Source: Rhizobium altiplani | GTDB lineage: Bacteria; Pseudomonadota; Alphaproteobacteria; Rhizobiales; Rhizobiaceae | Direction of reading: 5' to 3' | Length of the DNA: 64,000 bases | Assembly: GCF_001542405.1 (NCBI RefSeq) | Contig: NZ_LNCD01000138.1 | Span: forward strand, 124,001-188,000 | In this document: positions 51,096-60,649 of the stretch, in pieces | Numbering within the stretch: the stretch's first letter is position 1 | Layout of the letters: every line of letters starts with the position of its first letter | Notes under the pieces: generated by a model | Told to the model about the DNA's origin: nothing | The model's database searches: none | What the model saw: the letters and a program-made list of their open reading frames with translations, nothing else | Translations under genes and position numbers: made by a program

Positions 51096-52354
51096 GCCTG
51101 ATCCTCACCCTCGAACACTCACCCCGACCCCAGGCTGTTCGCCAGATGCGGCTTGTTGATGGCGAGCTCGTCATTGGCCGCAGCGCAGACGCTGGCTGGC
51201 GGATCGACGACCCCGACATGTATATCTCACGCGCTCATTGCACCATCGGTTTCGTTCGCGGCCGGTATGTGGTGACCGACACCTCCAGCGGTGGGCTTTT
51301 CATTGACGGCTCGCGCACGCCGCTTGGACTGGGGAATTCCGCCCCGCTGCATGACGGAGCGCGCCTGCAACTTGGAAATTACGTCGTCCGGGTTGAGTTC
51401 CAAGCGACACCGTCGGAGCGAGCTTCCGAACAGACGGCTCCTCTGCCACAGGGTGGGCTCGAGCGGGACGACTTCTTCGCCGAGCGCAAAGAGCCGACAG
51501 TTCCTACCCCGCGGCCGGTTGGACTACCGGACCCGTTCGAACAACCAGCCCCGGGTGCGTTTGTCGCGTCGGACAGGGCCGAGACAGCAAAGAGGACGCC
51601 GATATTCGACGATCCCTTCAGCCTCGATCCTCTGCCAGCGTCAGACCAGGGCAAACCCGCCTGGGATTTTTCCTTGCCGAGCACGCCACCGCAGCCCGTC
51701 TCCGAGCCCCCGCCCGAACCTCGTTCTTCCCCAGTCCCGCAGGCGACGCCGACGCCGAAAGAGACCGGACAACCCGAAACCGTCTTGCGCGACGCCTTTC
51801 TGCGCGGACTGGGACTTGGCGCTGAGGAGTTTGCCGCATCCGATCCGGTTGCCCAGATGGAGAATTTCGGTCGCGAATACCGGATGATGCTGGAAGGACT
51901 GATGCATCTCTTGCGCAAACGAGCCGAAGAAAAGGGCGAAGCAAGAATCGCCCAGACTGTGGTTGGCGCATCCGAGGTCAACCCTCTCAAATTCCTTCCC
52001 ACAGTGGATGATGTAATCGCAACCTTCCTGGCTCAGCGCAACGCAGGCTTTCTTTCTCCGCAGGCCGCCATCGGCAATTCCATCCGCGATCTCGCCCACC
52101 ACCATGTGCGAACGTGGCGTGGCGTCCAGGCAGCGCTTGCCAGGATGATAGACCGCTTCGACCCGGCGGCGCTGGAAAGCGAACTGAAGTCGCACTCAGC
52201 GTTGGATGCCCTGTTTGCCGGTGGACGGCGGGCGAAACTCTGGGAGCTCTATGAGAACCGCTATCGCGAAATCGCCAAGAGCGCGTCGACGCGCTTCCTC
52301 GGCGAAATCGGGAGCGACTTTCGGGATGGCTATGAAGAGAGGGAGGACAATTGA
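51092..52354 (+). CDS. tagH: T6SS FHA-domain protein (TagH/ImpI-like)
   Basis: 420 aa. The N-terminal FHA domain (about residues 10-100) has LVIGRSADAGWRIDDPDMYISRAHCTI and GLFIDGS, which bind phosphothreonine. A Pro-rich linker follows, and a C-terminal TagH/ImpI domain (about 240-420) with LGLGAEEFAAS and NPLKFLPT. It is the likely target of PpkA and PppA. ATG overlaps the tssG stop (ATGA). Confidence 0.92.
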   Translation: MSLILTLEHSPRPQAVRQMRLVDGELVIGRSADAGWRIDDPDMYISRAHCTIGFVRGRYVVTDTSSGGLFIDGSRTPLGLGNSAPLHDGARLQLGNYVVRVEFQATPSERASEQTAPLPQGGLERDDFFAERKEPTVPTPRPVGLPDPFEQPAPGAFVASDRAETAKRTPIFDDPFSLDPLPASDQGKPAWDFSLPSTPPQPVSEPPPEPRSSPVPQATPTPKETGQPETVLRDAFLRGLGLGAEEFAASDPVAQMENFGREYRMMLEGLMHLLRKRAEEKGEARIAQTVVGASEVNPLKFLPTVDDVIATFLAQRNAGFLSPQAAIGNSIRDLAHHHVRTWRGVQAALARMIDRFDPAALESELKSHSALDALFAGGRRAKLWELYENRYREIAKSASTRFLGEIGSDFRDGYEEREDN

Positions 52355-52815
52355 TGCTTAACCGACGCGGTTTTCTCATTGTGACCGGCGCGACAGGCCT
52401 GCTTTCCGCTTGCATGGGCGGTCCACCCAAATCCTCGACCGTAATTGTCAGGGCGACGGGACAGGCCGGAATGAATGCTGCCGCCGGAGGCGGGGAGCGT
52501 CCCGTAACCCTGCTCGTTCTCCGGCTGAAGGATGTCGGGAAATTCAACTCCGCTGACATTTTTGCTCTTCAGTCAGATCCGGCCGGTGCGCTCGGCGCAG
52601 ACCTCGTCGGATCCGAGCAATTGACGGTCGCTCCCGGTGCAACCGCCTCAAAGACGCTGGCGTTCCCGCCGGAGGCCACTTTCCTCGGGGTTGTCGCGCT
52701 GTTCCGGGAACCCGGCAGCCGTACGTGGCGAAGGAGTGTTCCGATCAGGCCGGAATCGACGGTGACGGCGAATGTCGTACTCAGCCGCGGCGGTATGACG
52801 CTCGCGCTCGCCTGA
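52354..52815 (+). CDS. tssJ: T6SS outer-membrane lipoprotein TssJ
   Basis: 153 aa with a lipoprotein signal (GLLSAC, Cys about residue 20) and the TssJ pattern (RPVTLLVLRLKDVGKFNSADIFAL ... FLGVVALFREPGSRTWR). TssJ ties the TssL-TssM membrane complex to the outer membrane. The ATG at 52354 has GGAGG seven bases upstream; a TTG one codon earlier is also possible. It overlaps the FHA stop by one base. Confidence 0.9.
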   Translation: MLNRRGFLIVTGATGLLSACMGGPPKSSTVIVRATGQAGMNAAAGGGERPVTLLVLRLKDVGKFNSADIFALQSDPAGALGADLVGSEQLTVAPGATASKTLAFPPEATFLGVVALFREPGSRTWRRSVPIRPESTVTANVVLSRGGMTLALA

Positions 52816-52831
52816 ATGGAGGGCGTTTAGC

Positions 52832-54166
52832 ATGACGGATACCAACAAGGTTCTTTGGTCCGAGGGGCTCTTTCTGCGAACGCAGCATTTCCAGCAGCAG
52901 GACCGCTATACAGAAGCGCTGGTGCGCGGCTCGCTGCAGGCTGGACGGTTGCAGACCTTCGGCTTCAAGTCCCTGATGCTGGATGCCGCGCAGTTGGAAA
53001 CCGGACGGATAGCGGTGACGTCGGCCCGTGGCATTTTCCCGGATGGAACCCCCTTCGCAATACCCGAAACGATGGACGCCCCCACCCCATTGACAATCAC
53101 GAACGACATGGGCGCCGGCGCTGTTCAGCTCGCCCTGCCGCTCGAACCTCCGGGAGGTGCCAGCTTCGATCCGGCCCACCGAGATCCCACCGGTGCGAGG
53201 TATAGAGGAAGGATCGAGTGGGTTCGCGATGCCGTGCATGGCGGCGCTGATCCCGAAGAGATCGAGATCGCCCGTCCGCAAGCCCTGCTCCTTTCCCCGG
53301 CGCAGGCGACCGGCGGCTACACCGCAATGCCGGTGACCAACGTTACCGGGCTCCTTTCCGATGGCAGGGTGGCGATCTCCGAAAACTTCCTGCCGCCCGC
53401 ACTCGCAACCGGTACCGTGCTGTTTTATGGCCAACTCCTGCAGGAGGTCATCACTGGGCTTGACCGCATAGCTGAAGCCCATGGCAAGATGGTGCTCGGC
53501 GGCCCCGGCCGCAGCGTAGAAAATCTGCTGGTGCTCGATCTTGCCAACAGCGCGCGCGCACGGTTGGCGCATATGCTTCCTCAGGAGGTTTTTCATCCCG
53601 CCGAGCTCTTTCTGGAGCTCAGCGGACTGGCTGGCCGGATGGCGACCTACGGGTCAGGCTCCCGGCGACTGAGTGAGCTTCCCATTTATGAGCACATGGC
53701 GCCTGGACCAGCTTTTGCTGCACTCGCCGACACATTGCGCTCACTGATCCTGAGCCTGCGATATGTCGAGCCGAAGTCGCGGGCGCTGCCTGTTTTGAAA
53801 CATGCCACCAATGTCTGGAAGGTCCGCATCGACAATCCCGAACTTCTGACGGCCAGCCGCATTGTCGTGCGGGTCGGATGCGACATGTCCGACGAGGCGC
53901 TGCGCAAAATCTTCGTCAACCAGGTTACTGTGGGTGCTGCGGACGAATTCGAGGCGCTGTGGAAGTCTCGACTGCCCGGTATCGGCCTCAAACCTCTTCA
54001 CTCTCAGCCCCGCGAAATTCCCTACGACGGAGATCGCCTCTGCCTCGAACTCGATCAACGCAGCGAGCACTGGGAGTCGCTTCTACGCTCGCCCGGTTTT
54101 GTGATTGGAGTCTCCGGTGTTTTGCCCAACGAACCACAAATCGACTGCTACTCGGTAAACAGGTAG
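52832..54166 (+). CDS. tssK: T6SS baseplate protein TssK
   Basis: 444 aa, ImpJ/VasE family: VLWSEGLFLRTQHFQQQDRYTEALVRGSLQAGRLQTFGFKSL is the classic opening. Family members connect the baseplate to the membrane complex. GGAGGG lies 10 bases before the ATG. Normal length. Confidence 0.96.
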   Translation: MTDTNKVLWSEGLFLRTQHFQQQDRYTEALVRGSLQAGRLQTFGFKSLMLDAAQLETGRIAVTSARGIFPDGTPFAIPETMDAPTPLTITNDMGAGAVQLALPLEPPGGASFDPAHRDPTGARYRGRIEWVRDAVHGGADPEEIEIARPQALLLSPAQATGGYTAMPVTNVTGLLSDGRVAISENFLPPALATGTVLFYGQLLQEVITGLDRIAEAHGKMVLGGPGRSVENLLVLDLANSARARLAHMLPQEVFHPAELFLELSGLAGRMATYGSGSRRLSELPIYEHMAPGPAFAALADTLRSLILSLRYVEPKSRALPVLKHATNVWKVRIDNPELLTASRIVVRVGCDMSDEALRKIFVNQVTVGAADEFEALWKSRLPGIGLKPLHSQPREIPYDGDRLCLELDQRSEHWESLLRSPGFVIGVSGVLPNEPQIDCYSVNR

Positions 54167-54170
54167 TACC

Positions 54171-55493
54171 ATGGCAAGTGAGGATCCATTCGGCCTATCG
54201 GAAGATCAGGGTCGTACGCGTATCCGCCCCGTCCCCCCGGGCGCAATGCCGGTCATTGCCACCGGCACACTGGCTCGACGCGCCCGATCCCATCCCAATC
54301 CATTGGTCAATGCCTTCGCCAGGCTGTTCGAATTTGCCCCCGAACTCGAGAATGCATTGCCACCCGGCAATCCGGAAGCATTGCGAACCAGGCTGATGGA
54401 GGAACTCGTTTCGGCACGCGATGCAGCCGTGGCGTCTGGCGAAAGCCTGGCCCGTGCTGACGCAGCCGCCTGGGCTGTCGCCGCACTGCTCGACGATCTG
54501 GCACTGAACACGCCCTGGGGTGGATCCAGCGCATGGCCGCGCCAGCCGCTGGTCGTCATGCTACGCGGCGATGTGGACGCCGGGGAGCAGTTCTTCGCCA
54601 GGCTGGAGGAGCTGGAACGCCATCCCGGCCGCGATCGTGAATTGCTGGAGCTGCAGTATATGTGCCTGGCGCTTGGGTTCCGCGGCAAATATCGGGTGCC
54701 GGGGCGTGCAGGCGATCGCTCCATCAACGCCGTTCGCGCTGCAGCCGCGCGCTTCTTGCGGGACGTGGATGCCGAGGGTGCGCCGCTTTCGCCGAGGTGG
54801 GAGGGCGTTACGGCGAAAGACGAGCCTTCCGGCTTTGCCATTCCGATCTGGGTGCTCGCTGTCGTGGCGGTCGCACTCGCGACTGCGATCTACGTGCTGT
54901 TGTCGACGCGGTTGGGCTCCAAGGCGGAAGAGCTTGCGACGCTCGTTCGGGCGCTACCACCGCCGGAGCGCGCCGAAATTTATCGCCCGGAGAAACGCAC
55001 ACCTCCGCCGGGCGCGCCGCCAGTCGAACCCGTCGTCCTTGCGCTTTTGCCAGAATTCCGTGCCGCCGCGCCTCCTGCGCTTCTTCCGGCTTTGAAAGGC
55101 AATGAAAACGCCTCTCGGGTCACACTCCTGCTTCAGTCGAGCACTCCGGAGCTTTTCCCTTCTGCCCGGGCCGAATTGACAAAAAGCTTCGAACCCCTCG
55201 TCGCTTCGATTGCGGCTGTGCTCAAGGACAACGCCGAGCTGATCAGAAGTGTCACGATCGTCGGACACACCGACAATGTTCCGCTCCAGGCCACCAATCC
55301 CCTGTCCAACAATCAGCGCCTCTCAGAGGCGCGCGCTGCAACGATTGCCGCCTTGTTGCGTTCCAGCGGCCTGCCGCCGGATCGCCTGAGGTCGGAAGGA
55401 CGTGCAGCAACGCAGCCTCTGGCCGGAAACGACAGTCGCGAAGGCCGGGCTGCCAACCGCCGCATCGAGCTCCTGATCGAAAAGGGGCTCTGA
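54171..55493 (+). CDS. tssL: T6SS membrane protein TssL with OmpA-like domain
   Basis: 440 aa. The cytoplasmic DotU-type domain (about residues 40-200) includes FARLFEFAPELENALPPGN and AAWAVAALLDDLALNTPWGG, followed by one transmembrane segment (about 222-243) and a periplasmic peptidoglycan-binding OmpA domain (about 320-440) with VTIVGHTDNVPLQ and GRAANRRIELLIEKG. This 'extended' TssL anchors the complex to the cell wall. Confidence 0.95.
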   Translation: MASEDPFGLSEDQGRTRIRPVPPGAMPVIATGTLARRARSHPNPLVNAFARLFEFAPELENALPPGNPEALRTRLMEELVSARDAAVASGESLARADAAAWAVAALLDDLALNTPWGGSSAWPRQPLVVMLRGDVDAGEQFFARLEELERHPGRDRELLELQYMCLALGFRGKYRVPGRAGDRSINAVRAAAARFLRDVDAEGAPLSPRWEGVTAKDEPSGFAIPIWVLAVVAVALATAIYVLLSTRLGSKAEELATLVRALPPPERAEIYRPEKRTPPPGAPPVEPVVLALLPEFRAAAPPALLPALKGNENASRVTLLLQSSTPELFPSARAELTKSFEPLVASIAAVLKDNAELIRSVTIVGHTDNVPLQATNPLSNNQRLSEARAATIAALLRSSGLPPDRLRSEGRAATQPLAGNDSREGRAANRRIELLIEKGL

Positions 55494-55494
55494 G

Positions 55495-58400
55495 ATGGCG
55501 GTCTTCCGATTCTTCTGGGCAATCCTCACCTCGCGCTGGCTCTGGACCTTCATCGGGCTCGTGCTGCTGTCCCTGATCATCTGGATCTTCGGCCCAATCA
55601 TCAGTGTCGCAGAAAGCGCGCCATTGGCTTCTGAGACGGTACGACTGGTTGTCATCGGCCTTCTCTTCGTCCTCTTTCTCATCTGGTGGATCGCGGCGCA
55701 ACGCCGGGCGATCAAGGCCAATCGCATTTTCGTTTCCGAGATCGCCCCTCCACCGGAAGCGCCACCAAGCCCTGCGGAAGAAGGGGTCGCCTCTGTCGGC
55801 GCAAAGTTCCGGGAGGTGATGGCGGAGCTGAAACGCCAGAAAGTCGGCGGCCGAAAACTTCTACGGGAGATGCCGTGGTACGTCATCATCGGGCCCCCGG
55901 CAACCGGCAAGACAACCGCACTGCGGCAGTCTGGACTGAGTTTTCCCATTGATCTGTCGGATGATTTGCATGGGGTCGGTGGGACGCGCAACTGCGACTG
56001 GTTCTTCACTGAAGAGGCTGTGCTGATCGACACTGCAGGCCGCTACGTTCAACAGGAAAGCCAGCCCGATGTCGATGCAGCCGAATGGCTTGGCTTCCTC
56101 GATCTTCTGAAAAAGCACCGGGGCCGCCGAGCCCTGAACGGCGTCATCGTGGCGCTCGCAATCGACACGCTGGCGGAAGGTGACGCGGCCATTCGGGCAC
56201 ATGGCCGCCAGATCCGAAAACGCCTCACCGAACTGCAGGAGAGGCTGGAAATTCGTCTGCCCGTTTATCTGATGCTGACCAAGGCCGATCTCATCAAGGG
56301 GTTCGAGACTTTCTTCGCGGGCCTGTCGACGGCGGGACGCGAACAGGTCTGGGGAGCAACCTTCTCACCCGGAGCTCGCATCGACGGCAGCGAAGTCACG
56401 CGGGAACTCGAGGCATTGGCTGGCGTGCTCGAACGACGCCTCATTCCCCGTCTGGAAAGCGAAGAAAACCTTAACGCCCGCGCGGAGATCTTCCGCTTCC
56501 CGGCGCAGGTCGAGAGCCTTTCCGAGCCTATTCGCATGTTGGTGGAGACCATTTTCGGTGAAAGCCGCTATGCAGAGAGCGCCTGGCTGCGCGGTATCTA
56601 TCTGACCTCCGCCACTCAGGAAGGCACCGCAATCGACCGGCTGACAGCAGCACTTTCTTCTTCTTTCGGCCTGCCCGCACAGCCCGCCACCCCAATGCCG
56701 CGGGTTGAAACACGCAGTTTCTTCCTGAAGGACCTGCTCACGAAAGTGATCTTCAAGGAAGCAGGTCTCGGTACGTTTGATCCAGCGGCGGAGGAACGGC
56801 GCATATGGATATGGCGCGGTGCGGCAGTGGCCGCGGCGGCGTTGGTTCTCGTAGCCGGCCTGTTCTTTACGATCTCCTACAGGAAAAACAGCGCCGCGCT
56901 TGCCGCACAGGCCGAGCAGCTCGAAGCCCTGCAGATTCCGCTCACTCCGATTGCTGCACGTCAGGCGCCCCTCGAACCGCTCGATCTGGATGTGGCGCTC
57001 GAAGCTGCAACCGAAGTCTTGAATGCCCGTACCGAGCCGCCAGGCGGCATGGCTGCCTTGATCGGCCCTTCTGCGGCAACCGAGATCAGACAGGCGCAGG
57101 CCGACGCCTACGATCGCTCGCTGCGCAACATATTGGAACCACGAATGGTCGCGCTGCTCGAAGCGACCATGTGGCGTCAGATCCGCGACCCCGAATACCT
57201 GCTCGGAGCGCTGAAGACATATCGCATGATGACGGGCTTATCGCCGATGGATCCCGAATTCGCCAAGCAATGGTGGACCGAACGTCTGCCCGAATTCGCA
57301 CCGGTTCCACCGTTCCGCACCGACATGGCCGCCGATCATCAACTTGCGGCAATCGACAACATGGCGGCGGAGCAGGCCCTAATCCAACCCGATGAGGCGC
57401 TGGTGAGCGAAGCCTTGCGCGCTATCTGTTCAATTCCGCTTCCAGTGCGTGCCTATAATGCACTGCTGTCCGACCCGGAAGTCAGGGCGCTCAAGGAATG
57501 GGTGCCGGCAGATCATGTCGGCCCGAATGGCCTCAAGGTACTCGCTCGCCGCTCGGACAAGACCCTTCGGGTAGGCATCAGCGGCGCCTTCACCTATGAC
57601 GGCTTCCACAACGTCGTTCTTGCGCGGCTGGAAGACGTCGCCACGCAGGCTGCGCTCGACCGCTCTGTTTTCGCCGGCGGTTGCTCGGAAAGCGCCACCC
57701 CTTCTGTCGCCGCGCTGTCGCAGGACATCCTCAAGCTTTACTACGACGATTACATTGCCAAGTGGGACAGCTTCCTGCGCGACGTGAGGCTCGCTCCACT
57801 GACCGACCTGCAGACGGCAAGCGAAAATCTCAAGGATCTCTCCAGCGCTGACTCTGCCATGAAACGGCTTCTGGACGCCGTCGTGCATGAGACGGAACTG
57901 ACCCGTCCCGAAGATGAGGGGGGCGGAAAAGTCCCTCCTGCGGCAACCTCCAAGCTCCTGTCCAAGCTCGGCAAGATTGGCAAGCTTGCCAAGACGGGCG
58001 TGAAGTTGATGCCGGCCGGCTCCAAAGCCGAAGTGGACCTTTCGGGCGCGCCGGTCGCCGAGCACTTCAAATCCATCAAGGGCGCAATTGCCGAGGTCGA
58101 TGGCCAGCCTCCGGCACTCAATGATGCCGTGGCCGCGATGACTGCGCTTTCGAACATGCTGCAGACAGTATCGGCGAGCCCCGACGCCCAGGATGCCATA
58201 AAGCGGCAAGGAGGCTTGGCCGAGCTCACCGGGGCAGTGGCAAAACAGGCCATAACCCTGCCTGATCCACTGGACGACTGGCTGGCCGGCATCGCTGGCG
58301 ATACAAGCGGCATTGCGACGAAAGCCGTGACCTCGGAACTCAACGCCATCTGGCGCGCTGATGTGTTGCCTTTCTGCCAGGCAGCGCTCGCCAACCGCTA

Positions 58401-59022
58401 TCCATTCATTGCTGACAGCGCAATCGATGTGAACGTCGTCGACTTTGCACGCGTCTTTGGCCCGAACGGGCTGATTGACAGCTTCATCAACAATCACCTG
58501 ATCAACTACATTGACGTGACCCGCCACCCATGGAAATGGCGAGCGGACATCCGGCTCGATTCATCGTCTTTGGCAGCGTTGGAGCAGGCCCGCCTGATCC
58601 GCGACAACCTTTTTCCTGGCGGCGCCGGACCGATCCTGACCTTTACGCTCGAACCGAAGGATCTCTCTCCGACCGTCGGCCGTGTGACGTTAAACGTCGA
58701 CGGCCAGAGCCTCACCTATTTCAACAACCCGACCCGCCCGCAGCCAATGACCTGGCCAGGCAAGGACGGGACCGGTGTGATTACCCTTGCCTTCCAACCG
58801 CTCGACGGCTCACCGGAAGTGATGGTCAGCGAAACCGGAAGCTGGGCTTTCCTGCGCATGTTGCGTGCCGGTCGTCTGAGCGGAACGGAACTACCCGAAC
58901 TCTACAAGTTGCGGCTTGCCGCTCAGGGCCATTACGCCGATTTCGAGCTGCGGGCCGCAAGCGTGGCCAATCCCTACGATCTGAAAATGTTTGCGAGGTT
59001 CTCATGCCCGACGAGGCTTTGA
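55495..59022 (+). CDS. tssM: T6SS membrane protein TssM (IcmF)
   Basis: 1175 aa, full length. Two N-terminal transmembrane segments (about 10-35 and 45-65), a cytoplasmic GTPase-like domain with Walker A GPPATGKTTAL (about 132-142), a third transmembrane segment (about 440-462) and a large periplasmic region with the ImcF-related C-terminus (HPWKWRADIRLDSS). It forms the envelope-spanning core with TssJ and TssL. The start follows the tssL stop directly. Confidence 0.97.
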   Translation: MAVFRFFWAILTSRWLWTFIGLVLLSLIIWIFGPIISVAESAPLASETVRLVVIGLLFVLFLIWWIAAQRRAIKANRIFVSEIAPPPEAPPSPAEEGVASVGAKFREVMAELKRQKVGGRKLLREMPWYVIIGPPATGKTTALRQSGLSFPIDLSDDLHGVGGTRNCDWFFTEEAVLIDTAGRYVQQESQPDVDAAEWLGFLDLLKKHRGRRALNGVIVALAIDTLAEGDAAIRAHGRQIRKRLTELQERLEIRLPVYLMLTKADLIKGFETFFAGLSTAGREQVWGATFSPGARIDGSEVTRELEALAGVLERRLIPRLESEENLNARAEIFRFPAQVESLSEPIRMLVETIFGESRYAESAWLRGIYLTSATQEGTAIDRLTAALSSSFGLPAQPATPMPRVETRSFFLKDLLTKVIFKEAGLGTFDPAAEERRIWIWRGAAVAAAALVLVAGLFFTISYRKNSAALAAQAEQLEALQIPLTPIAARQAPLEPLDLDVALEAATEVLNARTEPPGGMAALIGPSAATEIRQAQADAYDRSLRNILEPRMVALLEATMWRQIRDPEYLLGALKTYRMMTGLSPMDPEFAKQWWTERLPEFAPVPPFRTDMAADHQLAAIDNMAAEQALIQPDEALVSEALRAICSIPLPVRAYNALLSDPEVRALKEWVPADHVGPNGLKVLARRSDKTLRVGISGAFTYDGFHNVVLARLEDVATQAALDRSVFAGGCSESATPSVAALSQDILKLYYDDYIAKWDSFLRDVRLAPLTDLQTASENLKDLSSADSAMKRLLDAVVHETELTRPEDEGGGKVPPAATSKLLSKLGKIGKLAKTGVKLMPAGSKAEVDLSGAPVAEHFKSIKGAIAEVDGQPPALNDAVAAMTALSNMLQTVSASPDAQDAIKRQGGLAELTGAVAKQAITLPDPLDDWLAGIAGDTSGIATKAVTSELNAIWRADVLPFCQAALANRYPFIADSAIDVNVVDFARVFGPNGLIDSFINNHLINYIDVTRHPWKWRADIRLDSSSLAALEQARLIRDNLFPGGAGPILTFTLEPKDLSPTVGRVTLNVDGQSLTYFNNPTRPQPMTWPGKDGTGVITLAFQPLDGSPEVMVSETGSWAFLRMLRAGRLSGTELPELYKLRLAAQGHYADFELRAASVANPYDLKMFARFSCPTRL

Positions 59023-59549
59023 TCCTGCCAGGCTTCTTTGGAAAACTGCCCGCGATGGGGGATTTCGTGACGCGCGGTCTGCCTGCAGTCTTCGTTGGCC
59101 CGTGGGATCGGTGGATCAGCCGGTATCTGGTTCAGCGATTTTCTCAAGGTTCGATGACCTCTCATCCGGTGTTGCGGTTTATCCTCGGATCCAAGGCCTT
59201 TGGCCCCATGACGGGCATCGTGATGTCAAGTTCCGACCGCGCAGGCCGCCGGTTTCCCTTGACCATCGCGGCCGCGCCGCCGACGTTGACGACCGAAATC
59301 GCCGTCTTCGCCGCAGGCTGGTTCGATGCACTGGAAGCCGCAGGAAGATCTGCGCGCGACGGCGCAATGGACGGCGATGGGCTCGCAACCCTTCTTGCGA
59401 CCCTGCCCTATCCCGCGATCAAGATATCAGGCGATGTGGTCCGAGGCATGGCATTGTGGACACAGCCTGGCGAGCCAATCGAGATTGATCCTGGTGCACC
59501 TGAACCAGCGCTTCGCCACCTCTTCCCCGAAAGTCTGGAGACGAGCTGA
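59004..59549 (+). CDS. tagF: T6SS accessory protein TagF (ImpM family)
   Basis: 181 aa with the TagF/ImpM opening (PGFFGKLPAMGDFVTRGLPAVFVGPWDRW) and GSKAFGPMTGIVMSSSDRAGRRFPLTIAA. TagF is a posttranslational negative regulator of the system in several bacteria. ATG lies inside the end of tssM by 19 bases and its stop overlaps the next start (TGATG), so it is tightly coupled. Confidence 0.9.
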   Translation: MPDEALILPGFFGKLPAMGDFVTRGLPAVFVGPWDRWISRYLVQRFSQGSMTSHPVLRFILGSKAFGPMTGIVMSSSDRAGRRFPLTIAAAPPTLTTEIAVFAAGWFDALEAAGRSARDGAMDGDGLATLLATLPYPAIKISGDVVRGMALWTQPGEPIEIDPGAPEPALRHLFPESLETS

Positions 59550-60649
59550 TGCAGATCTGGAACCAGACAGGCTTCCCGACCGAATTCACGATGGGGATGG
59601 ACAAGGAGGGCCGCGAGTACATCGCCATCGTCGTCAAGGGAACCTTCGACTTTCCCGAGACGCCAGGTTCCCCCGTGCAAAAATCATCCGTGCAGACACC
59701 GCTGGTGATGGCCGACACATACACGGGCACACCCGGTTTTTCGGCCACCCTTTGGGAGACCGACTTCGCCTTTCGCAAGCCGCGCTGCGACGTCATCGCT
59801 AACGGATGTGCCTATGCCCCCGGCGGGCGTCCAGTCGACCGCGTCAGTGTCGGGATCAAGATCGGCAACTGGTCGAAGGTCTTTGATGTCCTCGGCCATC
59901 GCGAGTGGCGTGCTCGCGGCCCGCTCTTCGTTGCCACGAGTGCGCAATCCTTCCTGCGCCAACCTTTCTCCTACGACACGGCGTGGGGCGGTACGGACCG
60001 CCTCGACCCGGAGGACAAGCTTCCGGCGAGCTATCAGCTCAACCCCGTCGGCAGGGGATGGGCGCGACCGAAGAACCAGCATCTGATCCCCGGTCTGCCC
60101 CTTCCAAACACACAGGCGATAGGCGAGGAAATCCGCTCGCCGTTTGGCGACTACCGGCCAATGAGCTTTGGACCATACGGGCGCGGGTGGCCGGGCCGCA
60201 TTGAATTCGGCGGCACGTATGATCAGAACTGGATCGACAACATCTTCCCGTTCCTTCCGCCCGATTTCGACGAGCGCTACTTCCAGATGTCGCCGCCCGA
60301 CCAGCAGATAGAACATCCGAAGGGCGGGGAGGACGTGGTGTTGGTCAATCTGACACCGGCCGGGCGCGAGAGTTTCCGGCTTCCAGCGACCAGTCTACCG
60401 ATGACGTTGTTCAAGGGGCGCGAGAAAGTCTTCGAGGGCGCTTTGGCGCCCGACACTGTCTTGTTCGATCCGGAGAACAGGCGCTTCTCGCTGGTCTGGC
60501 GCATGTCGCAACGCATCCACCGAACGATCCTCGACTTCAGCGAGTGCTGGGTCGGACCGCCGACCCAATCGATGCTGAGGGCGCGGGCCACGGGTCGCAC
60601 CTACGTGCGCGCGAGCAGTGCGCCCGCGGCGCAGGAGGAAGAGGTATGA
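59549..60649 (+). CDS. DUF2169-family T6SS effector adaptor/chaperone
   Basis: 366 aa, DUF2169, with the pattern VVKGTFDFPETPG at the start, REWRARGPLFVATSAQSF, PFSYDTAWGGTDRLDP and the segment NPVGRGW. DUF2169 proteins act as chaperones that help load effectors carrying PAAR-like DUF4150 domains. It overlaps tagF by one base and the next gene by 4 bases, so it belongs to the same transcript as the core. It probably serves the DUF4150 protein two genes downstream. Confidence 0.88.
   Translation: MQIWNQTGFPTEFTMGMDKEGREYIAIVVKGTFDFPETPGSPVQKSSVQTPLVMADTYTGTPGFSATLWETDFAFRKPRCDVIANGCAYAPGGRPVDRVSVGIKIGNWSKVFDVLGHREWRARGPLFVATSAQSFLRQPFSYDTAWGGTDRLDPEDKLPASYQLNPVGRGWARPKNQHLIPGLPLPNTQAIGEEIRSPFGDYRPMSFGPYGRGWPGRIEFGGTYDQNWIDNIFPFLPPDFDERYFQMSPPDQQIEHPKGGEDVVLVNLTPAGRESFRLPATSLPMTLFKGREKVFEGALAPDTVLFDPENRRFSLVWRMSQRIHRTILDFSECWVGPPTQSMLRARATGRTYVRASSAPAAQEEEV

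Noticed and set aside
57430..58527. A 365-codon minus-strand frame inside tssM
   Set aside because: Shadow of the well-supported TssM coding strand; no domain seen.
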